A DNA stretch of 24,450 nucleotides from a virus. Position numbers and translations under genes: made by a program. Location of the stretch: positions 1-24,450 of the IMG/VR virus record IMGVR_UViG_3300047510_001096; one strand, 5' to 3'. Below the pieces are notes generated by a model. That model had not been told where the DNA came from, ran no database searches, and worked only from the letters and a program-made list of their open reading frames with translations. Positions 1-8,654 of the stretch are shown piece after piece; position 1 is the first letter of the stretch; each line of letters opens with the position of its first letter.

Positions 1-1969
1 TGGATAGCTCAAAACCGCGCTCCACGTAGGCATATTTACTGGCGTTGTACAAAAGCCCCGTAATGTCGTACAAATTGCCGTCTTTCTCCCTGACGGTCAA
101 AACGCGATATTGCTGCGTTTGAATTGCTGTGGTTTGCAGGATCCAGACGCTATTGGCGTTTGGTGCAGTTGTATAAGCGGAGGAAACCGTGATTGCCGTT
201 CCAGTGCGGCTGGAAACATCGCGGGTTTCTAAGGTGCCATCTGGCAAAAGTACCGACAGGGTGGCGCTGCTGCTAGGTAAGCCGTCTGCGTTATCAACGG
301 TGATGATTGTTGTGGTGGCGCTGCTGATCCTGCCGCCATAACGCACCCCAGCGCGTACAGGATCTTGTACGTCGATGACAGCGCCAGGGCGGATCAATGC
401 GCCTGCATCAATCGAAGCGGTGAAGCTGATAACCTCCGTTTCGTTTTGCTCGGAGTAAAGGATCCACTGCCCAAGACGGTTAGCTTGACCGCGTGACGTA
501 CAGGCAAAAGCTTTAATTTCAGTGGATACCCAGCCATACTTTTCAATGGCGTCACGGTCTTCGACGACTTCGTAATTTTGCTCGCGGGTGTTGAGATCTA
601 GGTAACTGACAACAGCAACAGTGTGACGGGTTTTTAGGTCTGAACCGGCATAACTGAAGCCAGGTTCCAGCACATTGGAACGGTTAAATAGATAGGTGGA
701 ATCTGTTGGTTTGTCCTGTGTGATCGTCAACGCGCCGGTTGACCAGTACGGTTGGCAGCGCATCACACTGCACAGGTCGTTAATCAGCTTGTACGCCTCG
801 TACTGGTTTTGAATCAGGGCGTTACAGCTAAACCGCGCTTCCGTGCTGCCGTCGCCCAAGCCAGTATCAACAAGCTCGTTGGCGTACACACTGGCGGCAT
901 AGAAGGCAAACTTATCGAGCTGTGCTTCTGCAACATGATCGCCAAAGCCGTAGCGCTTGTTAATCAGTAGGTCGTACAGGATCCACGCCGGGCAGGTCGT
1001 CCATTGGGCAGCGCCAAAAGTGCCGGTCCATGTGCCTGCATAAGTCAGCCTGCCGGTGTTGCTATCAACGGTGGCGTTGTTTGGAATTTTGACCTTGATG
1101 CCACGGATTCGATATGAACGGGCTGGGATATTGTTGAATTGTTCTGCCTGGAAGCGAACTGCAGCAAGGGCGCTGTTGGGATAACGCAGTTTTTGATAAA
1201 TCAGTTCGGTATAGGCAACGAAATAAGTTGGGTTGACGTTGGTATCAGTGCTGTCGGCTGAGACACGCACCACACGCAAATCAACAGGGAATGATCCGCT
1301 GATATCGACGAGATAATCCCGCTCGTATTTATCCGCCGTGCGACCGCTAATCGTGTCGGTCTTGACTGTTGTATAACCACCGCCGTTGTATTGAAGTTGG
1401 ATGCTGATTGTTACGTCAGTACCGAGAACGTCGCCTTCTGCTGTGCCGCGTTCCAGCCTCGGGATTGCAATGCTGACGCGAACTGCATCGACATTGGTAT
1501 CAGTAATCTGCCGCGTTACTGGTGTTGCCTGTTTGACTTCGGTGTTGACGCTGATAACGTCTTCAACCGCCTCAAAACCGCTGATGTAATCCTGCGCGTT
1601 GGTGCCATAGCGCGTGGTGACAGTAACGCCTTTGAAGTTGTAGTCAGTCTCTGACAGGTTGGTTACGTCAGCGCCAGAGCGCAAGACTGGGGTATCAGTT
1701 AGATAAACGTCTTTGAGAAGAGCAAGGTTGTAATTTGTTGTGCCACGGGTATAGGCACGTGCTGAAGGAAAACCTTCAATTTCACCTTCACTTATCAGAT
1801 CGAGGATATTGGCAAACGCCGTGGACGCCAAGTTGTCTGACGTACGGATGGGTGTACGTACAGCGGGCGGGGCTGACTGCTGAACAACAACCGTTTGTTG
1901 GACAACTGTTTGACCGCCACCACCGCCACCACCGGCACCAATGATCTGTTTTTGTTTTTTGTCAGTCAT
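1..1969 (-). CDS. J: Tail tip / host-specificity protein J (TipJ-like), 3' end cut off by window edge
   Basis: An uninterrupted minus-strand frame runs from ATG at 1969 to the left edge (656 codons seen, no stop). The product starts MTDKKQKQ, then has a run of seven glycines (about residues 13-19) and a Gln/Val-rich linker. Next comes a segment with the motif ANILDLISEGEIEGF, which resembles the conserved N-terminal motif of lambda gpJ (DLLGEGPIEG-like). Proteins of this family form the central tip of the tail, plug the tube and bind the host receptor through their distal C-terminus. That receptor-binding part lies outside the window. The start is one base after the stop of the I-like gene, matching the lambda order K-I-J. 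Family assignment is confident from motif and position; host range cannot be judged. Confidence 0.93.
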   Translation of the reverse strand, partial: MTDKKQKQIIGAGGGGGGGQTVVQQTVVVQQSAPPAVRTPIRTSDNLASTAFANILDLISEGEIEGFPSARAYTRGTTNYNLALLKDVYLTDTPVLRSGADVTNLSETDYNFKGVTVTTRYGTNAQDYISGFEAVEDVISVNTEVKQATPVTRQITDTNVDAVRVSIAIPRLERGTAEGDVLGTDVTISIQLQYNGGGYTTVKTDTISGRTADKYERDYLVDISGSFPVDLRVVRVSADSTDTNVNPTYFVAYTELIYQKLRYPNSALAAVRFQAEQFNNIPARSYRIRGIKVKIPNNATVDSNTGRLTYAGTWTGTFGAAQWTTCPAWILYDLLINKRYGFGDHVAEAQLDKFAFYAASVYANELVDTGLGDGSTEARFSCNALIQNQYEAYKLINDLCSVMRCQPYWSTGALTITQDKPTDSTYLFNRSNVLEPGFSYAGSDLKTRHTVAVVSYLDLNTREQNYEVVEDRDAIEKYGWVSTEIKAFACTSRGQANRLGQWILYSEQNETEVISFTASIDAGALIRPGAVIDVQDPVRAGVRYGGRISSATTTIITVDNADGLPSSSATLSVLLPDGTLETRDVSSRTGTAITVSSAYTTAPNANSVWILQTTAIQTQQYRVLTVREKDGNLYDITGLLYNASKYAYVERGFELS

Positions 1970-1970
1970 G

Positions 1971-2630
1971 TCAGATCGTGTCAACGTCGATGCCTGCTGA
2001 GATGACTACAGATCCAACGATAGTTTCGCCGTAGACAACGGGAACGGGAATACCTTGACGGCTGGTGTTTTGAATACCGCTAAAGCTGTAGGACTCCTGC
2101 GGGTCGAGTTCCGTGGCTTCGGTTGTGGTTGTGCGGTTACCGATTGATGAAGTCGCCGGACCAAGCTGACCAAGTTGCGGGGTTGGCGATAGGAGCTGCG
2201 AAACACCACCAAGAACAAGAGCAACACCAACAGAGCCGATTGCTGTTGCAACGCCAGCGCCAACAATGCCAAGACCAGCGCCACCTAATCCAGCACCAAG
2301 ACCCAAGAAACCGCCAGCTACCGGACCAAGCACAATGGCAGCCGCAACTAATGCAACACCTGCTAAAACCTTCCCTACCCCACCACCGGCACCGCCCAGC
2401 ACCGGAACGATCTTGATGACTTGACTGGCGGGATAGTGGATCTCGTCTAAATCGCTCTCGTAGTTATCAACAATTACCTTGTAATGCTGGTCTGCCATGT
2501 GGCGTTCTAGTCCGGGGAAGTTTGCCAGCAGCATTCGGATTGCTTCGCCTGCGCTGCTGATCTCCGCTAAAAACTTCCGCTGACCGATGAACTTTGCCAG
2601 TGGACCGTAGAGCCTAACTTCCTTTTCCAT
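1971..2630 (-). CDS. I: Tail tip assembly protein I-like
   Basis: 219 aa. Residues 1-75 ([20 protein letters not shown], ending [10 protein letters not shown]) look like the beta-grasp, ubiquitin-like domain of lambda gpI. Then comes a long Gly/Ala/Val-rich hydrophobic stretch (about residues 77-145). The C-terminal tail (residues about 160-219, with [22 protein letters not shown]) is like the segment that docks on the J hub. In lambda, I is needed for tail-tip assembly. The gene overlaps the end of the K-like gene by 17 bases and ends one base before J, so the three are probably co-translated. The hydrophobic middle could be membrane-interacting, but that is inference. Confidence 0.9.
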   Translation of the reverse strand: MEKEVRLYGPLAKFIGQRKFLAEISSAGEAIRMLLANFPGLERHMADQHYKVIVDNYESDLDEIHYPASQVIKIVPVLGGAGGGVGKVLAGVALVAAAIVLGPVAGGFLGLGAGLGGAGLGIVGAGVATAIGSVGVALVLGGVSQLLSPTPQLGQLGPATSSIGNRTTTTEATELDPQESYSFSGIQNTSRQGIPVPVVYGETIVGSVVISAGIDVDTI

Positions 2631-3321
2631 GGCGCAAGACCCTACCGGTGCATTTTAGGAGCCACTCGCCCAATAAGTCACGGCTGGACAGGCGACCCCG
2701 CAAGTGATGCAACACCAATTGGTCACCGATGTAGACCCCGACGTGGTTGAGCTTGCCCGAGTCGATTGCCATCAGCATTGCATCACCCGGCTGCATCTCA
2801 GCAATGTCCACCTCGTAAAAGCCCGCTTCCCGCCAGCAGTCATCAAACATCGGGTTCTCATTGAACTGCTCCGGGGTGGTGGGTCGCTCCCAATCTGGGA
2901 GGTGCAAACCTTGTTCGGCATACCAGTCCCGTACCAGCGTCCAACAATCACTGACGCCCCAGACCCACGTCCGCCCAATCAGCGGTGCTTTGTAGCCTTC
3001 AGGCGACAGCTCGCCCCATTGCTCCGTTTTGGGGTTGACGATGTACCAGGGCAAGCCGGACTTTTCGCAGGCAACGCGATCTGCCTCACTGGGGATTGGC
3101 GGGGTGATTGGGTGGCTATGAACGACGCCCACAACTTCGCCCTTGTCTTCGGCGGCGGCGTAATCCGCTGGGTCGAGGATGAAAAACTCGTTGCCTTCTG
3201 CCAAGTTGCGGCAGGGGATGTACCGTTTGCGCCCCTTGATGACCACCAGCAGCCCGCAGGCTTCACGCGGGTCTTCCGTTTTGGCGTGTTCCAGTGCTTC
3301 AGCCTTGGTGGTTTTATTCAT
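2614..3321 (-). CDS. K: Tail assembly protein K-like: JAMM (MPN) protease plus NlpC/P60 peptidase
   Basis: 235 aa with two enzymatic domains. The N-terminal half has a complete JAMM zinc-metalloprotease signature: E20, HSH at 68-70, S78 and D81. The C-terminal half has an NlpC/P60 cysteine-peptidase layout: C126 in SDCW, H193 in LNHVGVYIG, and a candidate third residue at H205. This two-domain build is that of lambda gpK, a tail-tip assembly protein. The NlpC/P60 half may cut peptidoglycan cross-links during DNA injection and the JAMM half may act in tail maturation; both roles are inferred. All key residues are present, so both domains could be active. The ATG shares the ATGA overlap with the stop of the L-like gene. 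Confidence 0.94.
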   Translation of the reverse strand: MNKTTKAEALEHAKTEDPREACGLLVVIKGRKRYIPCRNLAEGNEFFILDPADYAAAEDKGEVVGVVHSHPITPPIPSEADRVACEKSGLPWYIVNPKTEQWGELSPEGYKAPLIGRTWVWGVSDCWTLVRDWYAEQGLHLPDWERPTTPEQFNENPMFDDCWREAGFYEVDIAEMQPGDAMLMAIDSGKLNHVGVYIGDQLVLHHLRGRLSSRDLLGEWLLKCTGRVLRHGKGS

Positions 3322-4058
3322 CCGTTGAACGCGCCGATACCAGGAAAGCCACCGAACGGTAAGGCGTTGGTCGAGCCAAAGCGCACCTGGCAGCTACTCA
3401 GGCGTTTGCCGCACTTGTCCGCGCTGCTGCTGGTAACTGTATTGTCGTTTTCGTCGAAGTAATTGCTGCCGCTATAGCCGCACTCTGAACCCTTGTAAAT
3501 CCATGGACAAAGGTTGGCGTTGCATTGCCGCTTGGGACTACGAACACCAGCTAGGTCAAAACTAGCGCTGAGTTCAAACTCAACAAGGTCACGATTTTCA
3601 GAGACTTTTCGGGCGACGTAATAGATCTCGTCGGGCAGCTTGGCGGTTGCGTCTGGGGTGCCGTAAGGATTGGTGCCGCCTGAGAAGTTAGCGCCGTCGA
3701 TGTAGCGCACCAATGTACGGATGCGGGTCAGTTTCGCGCCGGTTAAATCGTTGCCGGGATTGCCTGCATTAACGCCCAGCAAGATTGTGGTGATCGTGCC
3801 AAACAGATTGGAAACACGGATCGTGGGACGGGGCAGACTGCCGCTTTCGGCGTTGTAATCAAAGCCGTCAACCTCAATCGGAAACTTGCTGTAGGTATTG
3901 CTATTCCAAACCAGATCGCCAGTGCCTACGTCGTTGGTGCCAGCGTGAAAGCGGTACGTTGTGGCTGAGCCATGCAGATTGGCGTAGGTTTCCAGCTCAA
4001 ACAGCTCAATGATGCTGCTTGGGTTGATCTTCTGGAGTTCTGAGGTTGGGACTGCCAT
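3318..4058 (-). CDS. L: Minor tail protein L-like, probable Fe-S cluster protein
   Basis: 246 aa. The N-terminal two thirds is beta-rich and resembles lambda gpL, which joins the tip complex to the tube-side distal tail protein. The C-terminal part holds five cysteines at residues 179, 184, 193, 216 and 223 ([27 protein letters not shown]). Lambda gpL binds a [4Fe-4S] cluster through four C-terminal cysteines, and the spacing here fits such a site with one cysteine to spare. Position between M and K supports the call. It starts in a TAATG overlap with the M-like gene, so coupled translation is likely. Cluster binding is inferred from the family. Confidence 0.93.
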   Translation of the reverse strand: MAVPTSELQKINPSSIIELFELETYANLHGSATTYRFHAGTNDVGTGDLVWNSNTYSKFPIEVDGFDYNAESGSLPRPTIRVSNLFGTITTILLGVNAGNPGNDLTGAKLTRIRTLVRYIDGANFSGGTNPYGTPDATAKLPDEIYYVARKVSENRDLVEFELSASFDLAGVRSPKRQCNANLCPWIYKGSECGYSGSNYFDENDNTVTSSSADKCGKRLSSCQVRFGSTNALPFGGFPGIGAFNG

Positions 4059-4408
4059 TAGGGCTCGAAGACCTGGCGGAAGGTGGCGCTGATCGTGGCG
4101 CGGTTGTTATATGTGATTGTTTTACTCCATTCAGCACAAACCCACTTGTAGGCCGTTGCCTCATCTGGTGGCGTCCAATCAAAGCTTGCGCCGTCTTCTG
4201 CCCTTGCGTTCAAAAACGTCTCAATCGTGTCGGCATTGGCTTCAGTAATGTTCTGCCACGCAAGGCTCCATTCCTTCGGGTTCATGTGCGAAGGGATGCC
4301 GTACATCAGCCGCTGTTCGTAGCCATCGCCAAACTGAACAGAGCGGACCTTAGGACGGCTGGTCTTTTGAGCGCCGTAACTTGCGGTGATTGCCGGGAAA
4401 GTAGCCAT
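4058..4408 (-). CDS. M: Minor tail protein M-like (distal tail region)
   Basis: 116 aa, the usual length of lambda gpM (Phage_min_tail family). The N-terminus FPAITASYGAQKTSRPKVRSV and the segment VQFGDGYEQRLMYGI are typical of the family, and the middle carries the W-x-x-P and W-S-x-T motifs usual near the end of these proteins. In lambda, M acts where the tape-measure end meets the tip, before L, K, I and J are added. It is framed by TAATG overlaps on both sides (tape measure upstream, L downstream), as expected for a coupled tail operon. No anomaly seen. Confidence 0.93.
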   Translation of the reverse strand: MATFPAITASYGAQKTSRPKVRSVQFGDGYEQRLMYGIPSHMNPKEWSLAWQNITEANADTIETFLNARAEDGASFDWTPPDEATAYKWVCAEWSKTITYNNRATISATFRQVFEP

Positions 4409-6822
4409 TACGAGAGCAAGCCTCCTGGGCGCTTCTGTTTAATCAGTTCTTGACGGATGGCAACACCAATGGCCTCGCCAAGACGTTTGGAATCATCTGA
4501 GTTGCCTTGAACGCTGCTGCCGGTTGCGTCCACATTAACCACGATATTTGCACCGCCAATCGAGCCGTTTGGAGCAATGCCGCCGCTACGTCCAGGAGTG
4601 AACAGTTCAGGCCCACGCTCGCCAACCATGTAGGACTGACCAGCCATCACAGAACCACCATTGGCACGTCCAGGCAACATGCCACCAGAAATACCGGGAA
4701 GAATGCCGGGTTTAGCAAGGGCACCAAGACCGCTTAAACCAGCAGGCACAGCCCCTCCAATGCCAAAACTAAATCCGCCAAGTTGAGGGAACAGGCTTTG
4801 AATGATTTGCAGTGATTGCATCTTGATTGCTGCCACAAGAATTTGAGCAGCCATATCCAAGAAATGATTGGCGACAGAACGGAAGAAATTAGCTAAGGCT
4901 TGCTGGGCCGTCATTGTTCCGTCAATTATTCCCTTGAACGAATTGCCAAACGCATCGCCAATAGCATTAACAGCTTCAACAATCTGATACGAAGGGTTGA
5001 GGAGCTTTCGCATTTCCTCTTGCAGCGTTTTGATTGCTTCAGGCAGTGTTTGATCGGTAACGCTCTTTGTGAATTCATCAGCGCCGAAATATCCGCCCGG
5101 AGCCAGCTTTAAGCGTTCTTCCAGCAGCTTATTGATTTGTGCGTCAGCTTCTAGTTGATCTTGCGTAATTCCAAGTTCAACACTGCGGCGCTCTTGCTGC
5201 AGCAACAACAATTCAGCCGATATAGAACGAACGCCATTTTCAAGCGTCGCATATTCGATAGATGTTCTGCTAAGCCTGTTTTGCTTGGCTTTGCCCAGAT
5301 TGATTAACTCAGTTAGGGTTTCAATCCGAGTATCAATTTCAATATATTTACGCTGTTCTTCAAGGCCCTTTTTGACTTCGGCGTTGCCAGCTTTAATAGC
5401 CTTATTGATTAGCTCTTGATTTTCGTTCAGCCTTGCCTGAATAGTAGCGCGAACAATATCCGCATTCTGAGCGCCAATGATTTGCTCAAATGTTTTCTTC
5501 CTTGCCTTGGCTTCCTTGTCAGCTTGAGCCGCTGGATCGCCAACAGCACCGCCACCACTGGGAAGCTGAAATTTGCCGACATTTGCCAGCATTTTTTGCA
5601 TTTCAGCAATCGTGCCTTCAAACTCTTCTTTGATCTTCCCGATGCCCATGACAGCGCCTGCTCCAAGCGCGCCAGCGGCTAACAGGGTCAAGCCTTTTAC
5701 CTGAGGTGGGCCTGCCATGCCCGCTGCAAACAAGCCGCCCATCTTTTTGGCACCGGCTGCAATACCACTGGCAGCAAGAGCAGTATTAAACACCGCCAAA
5801 GCCGCGACAGCGCCAAGGATCGCCAAACCAATAGACGTAAATGCCGCCGCAAAGGCCAAAAGATCTGGCGGAGCCTTGGATACCTTTTGGATTAGTGCAG
5901 TGATCTTGGGTAAAACTGCTGTTCCAATCACCGCTGCTACGCCGCCACCAAGCAGACGCAACTGATCCATGGCCTGATTAAATTCGGCCTGTTTACTCAG
6001 GTAATCAGTAAAACCGGTCCCATATAGGGCATCTAGCTTTGCCTTGAGAACATCATTGATCCCAATAAAATCGTTGATCGTTAATTTGCCATCGTCAATC
6101 AGTTTGTTGAACTCAGATTGAGTAACACTTCCGCCTTTATATGCCTGCCGGAATAATTCAAGGGCGCCAGGTAATGCATCGCCAAGCTGTCCGCGCAATT
6201 CCTCAGCGCTAACCTTGCCCTTGCTCATCATTTGCTGAAGGGCATAAACAGCCTTTTCGGCTTGATATGAGCTGCCGCCAAATGCAACAGTCAACATCTG
6301 AAGCTGTTCAAATGTCTGCGCTGCCTTAGCACCTTCAAATGCAGTACCCTTGGCAGCCACCAACAAAGAGGTCATGCGTCGCGCAAGCTCCATGGTGCTT
6401 TCACCGGTTAAAGCTTGAACCTTGTAAACGCTGCTCAAAGACGCCTGAAAAGCGTTCGTATCTCCAACGGTGGCGTTGATTGCCGCCCCTAATCGCTTGA
6501 ACTGCGTATAACTACTTGCTAGTTGATTTATGCCAGTAATCGCCGCGCCAAGAGCAAATCCAGCACCAATGCCACGGATGCTGTCAGCCATCTGCTTGGC
6601 TTGCTTGCTCGCCTGCTGGGTTTGTTTGCCAAACTCGTCAAACTTGCGAGCTGCTTGCCCTGCTGCCTGCCCCGCCTTGCCAAATTCTGAACCAACCTTG
6701 TTGGCAATATCCTCAACACCCTTTAGGGTTGCGCCCAGCCGCTTGCTAGCCTCGTCCGCCTTATTCAGCGGATTGATCATCCGCGTGGCGTCAACAATTA
6801 GCTGAACAACGGATTGCGCCAC
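4408..6822 (-). CDS. Tail tape measure protein
   Basis: 804 aa starting at GTG (6822). A GAGG Shine-Dalgarno at 6833-6836 lies 10 bases upstream. Residues about 60-260 contain the tape-measure N-terminal domain, including the diagnostic segment KGKVSAEELRGQLGDALPGA. Long Ala/Gly-rich hydrophobic stretches follow at about residues 285-400, then an alpha-helical, charged coiled-coil region (about 430-600), and a glycine-rich C-terminus containing SYMVGERGPELFTPG, a motif common near the ends of such proteins. The tape measure sets tail length and passes into the cell envelope on DNA ejection. At about 0.15 nm per residue it predicts a tail near 120 nm, which is an estimate only. It lies directly after the G/GT chaperone genes, the universal order. 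Confidence 0.95.
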   Translation of the reverse strand: MAQSVVQLIVDATRMINPLNKADEASKRLGATLKGVEDIANKVGSEFGKAGQAAGQAARKFDEFGKQTQQASKQAKQMADSIRGIGAGFALGAAITGINQLASSYTQFKRLGAAINATVGDTNAFQASLSSVYKVQALTGESTMELARRMTSLLVAAKGTAFEGAKAAQTFEQLQMLTVAFGGSSYQAEKAVYALQQMMSKGKVSAEELRGQLGDALPGALELFRQAYKGGSVTQSEFNKLIDDGKLTINDFIGINDVLKAKLDALYGTGFTDYLSKQAEFNQAMDQLRLLGGGVAAVIGTAVLPKITALIQKVSKAPPDLLAFAAAFTSIGLAILGAVAALAVFNTALAASGIAAGAKKMGGLFAAGMAGPPQVKGLTLLAAGALGAGAVMGIGKIKEEFEGTIAEMQKMLANVGKFQLPSGGGAVGDPAAQADKEAKARKKTFEQIIGAQNADIVRATIQARLNENQELINKAIKAGNAEVKKGLEEQRKYIEIDTRIETLTELINLGKAKQNRLSRTSIEYATLENGVRSISAELLLLQQERRSVELGITQDQLEADAQINKLLEERLKLAPGGYFGADEFTKSVTDQTLPEAIKTLQEEMRKLLNPSYQIVEAVNAIGDAFGNSFKGIIDGTMTAQQALANFFRSVANHFLDMAAQILVAAIKMQSLQIIQSLFPQLGGFSFGIGGAVPAGLSGLGALAKPGILPGISGGMLPGRANGGSVMAGQSYMVGERGPELFTPGRSGGIAPNGSIGGANIVVNVDATGSSVQGNSDDSKRLGEAIGVAIRQELIKQKRPGGLLS

Positions 6823-6849
6823 AAATCGACCGCCTCGCGTATCAGCAGT

Positions 6850-7388
6850 CTATCGCCGTGCCTTTGACTTAGCTTTTTCCATTTCCTCCCGTTCTCGCTT
6901 GCCCTTGATTTCGTAGTAGCCAGCAAACATGACAAATTCTGCCTCTGTCAACTGGCTCCTCAACTCACTAACCGTTTTGCCTAGTTCTGTTGCTAGGAAG
7001 AACTCAAAGTAAAGCCAAGAGTCTTCCTCTAATCGTTTTTTGCTTCGTCCAGCGTGGTCGGATTAGCAAGGCCAAACAGAAACAGCTCTAGATCGTTCAG
7101 GACCGCTTCGGGCAGTTCACGTTGAAGCTTGGCTGCATCAGCAGCGGCAAACGCCTTGGAGCCATCCTCTAGCTCCGCCATCTGGCACAGCATCTGTGTG
7201 CTGATCTCCAGTGCCTCATCAGACCCGGCAAGGGTGGTAGCCCGCTTACGGTCAGCACGGGTGATGGGCTTGAAGTACAAAGACAAAACAACAGCGCCAT
7301 CGGGACCTTTGATGTCAAACCGACGACGCTGATTCAAGTCAAACGCCCCGGTGAGCAGATCAACAGGGCGCTGATTGTTGGCTGGCAT
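6850..7388 (-). CDS. GT: Tail assembly chaperone GT fusion, made by -1 ribosomal frameshift
   Basis: The 0-frame G reading ends DEAKND-stop at 7029. Just before that stop is the slippery heptamer A_AAA_AAC (7041-7035), with AAA and AAC as the 0-frame codons. Slipping back one base re-enters at CGA (7035-7033) and reads 61 further codons without a stop to TAG at 6850. The extension begins RLEEDSWLYFEFFLATELGK and ends with a very basic, Lys/Arg/Glu-rich tail. This matches the lambda G-T arrangement, where a minority product carries the T domain that binds the tape measure. Predicted fusion is 179 aa (118 from G plus 61). The T part has no credible own start, which argues for frameshifting. Efficiency cannot be read from sequence. 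Confidence 0.85.
7029..7388 (-). CDS. G: Tail assembly chaperone G-like
   Basis: 119 aa, the unshifted product of the chaperone pair. The sequence is charged and helical, with segments FDIKGPDGAVVLSLYFKPITRADRK and LPEAVLNDLELFLFGLANPTTLDEAKND, consistent with tail chaperones that coat the tape measure before the tube polymerises around it. It starts in a TAATG overlap with the second tail-tube gene and is followed by the T extension and tape measure. Identification rests on size, position and the frameshift rather than on a strong sequence signature. Confidence 0.87.
   Translation of the reverse strand: MPANNQRPVDLLTGAFDLNQRRRFDIKGPDGAVVLSLYFKPITRADRKRATTLAGSDEALEISTQMLCQMAELEDGSKAFAAADAAKLQRELPEAVLNDLELFLFGLANPTTLDEAKND
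7035..7041 (-). promoter_or_regulatory. Programmed -1 frameshift slippery site A_AAA_AAC
   Basis: On the minus strand the bases GCA AAA AAC GAT TAG close the G gene, placing AAAAAAC in exact X_XXY_YYZ register four bases before the stop codon. The -1 frame is open for 61 codons downstream. Gene position (between tail tube and tape measure) is where tail-chaperone frameshifting is conserved across siphophages. No strong stimulatory hairpin directly downstream was evident by eye. Confidence 0.85.
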
Positions 7389-7807
7389 TAGATGCTCAGG
7401 GTCAGAGTTCCGCTAGAAACGAAATTGATGGTCACAATCTCGATCTCGCCAACCGTAGCGGAATACTCGGCGCTTGTCACGACGATGGTTCCCGTCAGCT
7501 TTTTGCTGCCAGATTCGTCCAAGTACAGCTCAACGGCTGCATCGGCTTCGTCCGTGGCTTGGTTGACATCGGTGAGCAGGTCAAGCTTGTCACCAGCACC
7601 GGGGGCGTCATACATCACCTCGATGGTGCCCGAACCGCTGATCAAACCACCGACATTGGCGCGATAGGTGGCGCCGTGGGCAGTGGTGTCATACGACTCT
7701 TTCTCCACGGTCATTGACCAGGAGCGCACTGCAGCGATCTCAGAAAGACCACCACTACCGGCCTTGTCAAAGAAGACCGTACCTTGTTGGCCGCGATAAA
7801 AAGCCAT
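7388..7807 (-). CDS. Tail tube protein, second paralogue
   Basis: 139 aa. The N-terminus MAFYRGQQG, the block ATYRANVGGLISGSG and the block TSAEYSATVGEIE are shared almost word for word with the protein encoded at 7810-8226; I judge about 60 percent identity overall by eye. The fold is expected to be the beta-sandwich tube subunit that stacks in hexameric rings to form the tail tube. The two genes are separated by two bases and arose by tandem duplication. Divergence is concentrated in the middle (residues about 63-110). Which copy forms the tube, or whether both do, cannot be decided here. Confidence 0.87.
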   Translation of the reverse strand: MAFYRGQQGTVFFDKAGSGGLSEIAAVRSWSMTVEKESYDTTAHGATYRANVGGLISGSGTIEVMYDAPGAGDKLDLLTDVNQATDEADAAVELYLDESGSKKLTGTIVVTSAEYSATVGEIEIVTINFVSSGTLTLSI

Positions 7808-7809
7808 GA

Positions 7810-8226
7810 TCAGATGTCCAGGGTGATGGCGCCGTTGGTCACGAAGTTCAGGGTAATGACTTCGATTTCACCCACGGTTGCGGAGTATTCAGCCGAGGTG
7901 ATGACACCATCAAAGCTGATCTTCTTGGTGCCGCTGGTGTCCAGATACAGCTCAAACAGAGCAGCACCCTCATCGTTCGCCGTATTGACGTGTTCGATGA
8001 AAACGTTGGTTTCGTCTGCGCTGGAAGCGGTGTAAAGGATTTCGCAGGTGCCAGAACCGCTGATCAGGCCGCCGACGTTTGCTCGGTAGGTAGCGCCCAG
8101 AGCGGTGGTATCCAGCGATTCCTTCTCAACGGTCAAAGACCAAGAGCGGGTGCTGGTGATAGCTGCAGCAGAAGAACCCGCGTCATCGAATTTGACGGAG
8201 CCTTGCTGTCCACGGTAAAAAGCCAT
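7810..8226 (-). CDS. Tail tube protein, first paralogue
   Basis: 138 aa, beta-rich, without long helices, as expected of a siphophage major tail protein. It follows the tail-terminator gene and precedes its paralogue and the chaperones, the standard location. The middle segment CEILYTASSADETNVFIEHV differs most from the second copy, while the N- and C-terminal strands are conserved, suggesting the ring-stacking interfaces were kept. ATG start three bases after the upstream stop codon ends. It may be the main tube subunit; the alternative is a mixed tube or a specialised collar or distal ring. Confidence 0.88.
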   Translation of the reverse strand: MAFYRGQQGSVKFDDAGSSAAAITSTRSWSLTVEKESLDTTALGATYRANVGGLISGSGTCEILYTASSADETNVFIEHVNTANDEGAALFELYLDTSGTKKISFDGVITSAEYSATVGEIEVITLNFVTNGAITLDI

Positions 8227-8228
8227 GG

Positions 8229-8654
8229 TTACAGATCCTCAAAGGTTTCAAAGGTCAATCTGACCTGTGTTTGGAAGAAACCCTCTGGAGATGGGTTAGC
8301 CACCACCTCGGGCCCAGTCGGGGGATCGAAGTGAACCCCACTTACGACGATTCTATTGTAAAGATCCCGAATCCTCTTTCCAACGGTCAGGTTGGCACCG
8401 GGGCCGATTCCCTTGGCGGTAAAGACATTGACGACAACAACGCCAACAATGCTGTTGCTGCTGCCTGTTGTGCCTCCCATCGTCAGGAAGGTGTTATTGC
8501 CAAAGGAGACCAAGCATTGAACCCAGGTTCCGTTATTCGGTGGGCTTGAGGCTTGGTTATGGAAAATGACAGGGATGACAGGCGACAAGGCCAGTTCAGT
8601 GGCTAGCCGACCTTCAATGGTGGAGCGGATCGTGTTGAGGTTAGCGGCGGCCAT
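8229..8654 (-). CDS. Tail terminator / tail completion protein (DUF4128-like, lambda U role)
   Basis: 141 aa. The start ANLNTIRSTIEGRLATELAL and the end FFQTQVRLTFETFEDL frame a compact alpha/beta protein resembling the small tail-terminator proteins (DUF4128 type). These form the ring that stops tube growth and joins tail to head. Its place between the gp10-like gene and the tube genes is exactly where this protein is expected. The start codon overlaps the previous stop (TGATG). The family name is from memory of the motif pattern; the role follows from gene order. Confidence 0.85.
   Translation of the reverse strand: MAAANLNTIRSTIEGRLATELALSPVIPVIFHNQASSPPNNGTWVQCLVSFGNNTFLTMGGTTGSSNSIVGVVVVNVFTAKGIGPGANLTVGKRIRDLYNRIVVSGVHFDPPTGPEVVANPSPEGFFQTQVRLTFETFEDL

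Noticed and set aside
2704-3462. Plus-strand open frame opposite the K-like gene
   Set aside because: Antisense to a gene with complete JAMM and NlpC/P60 motifs.
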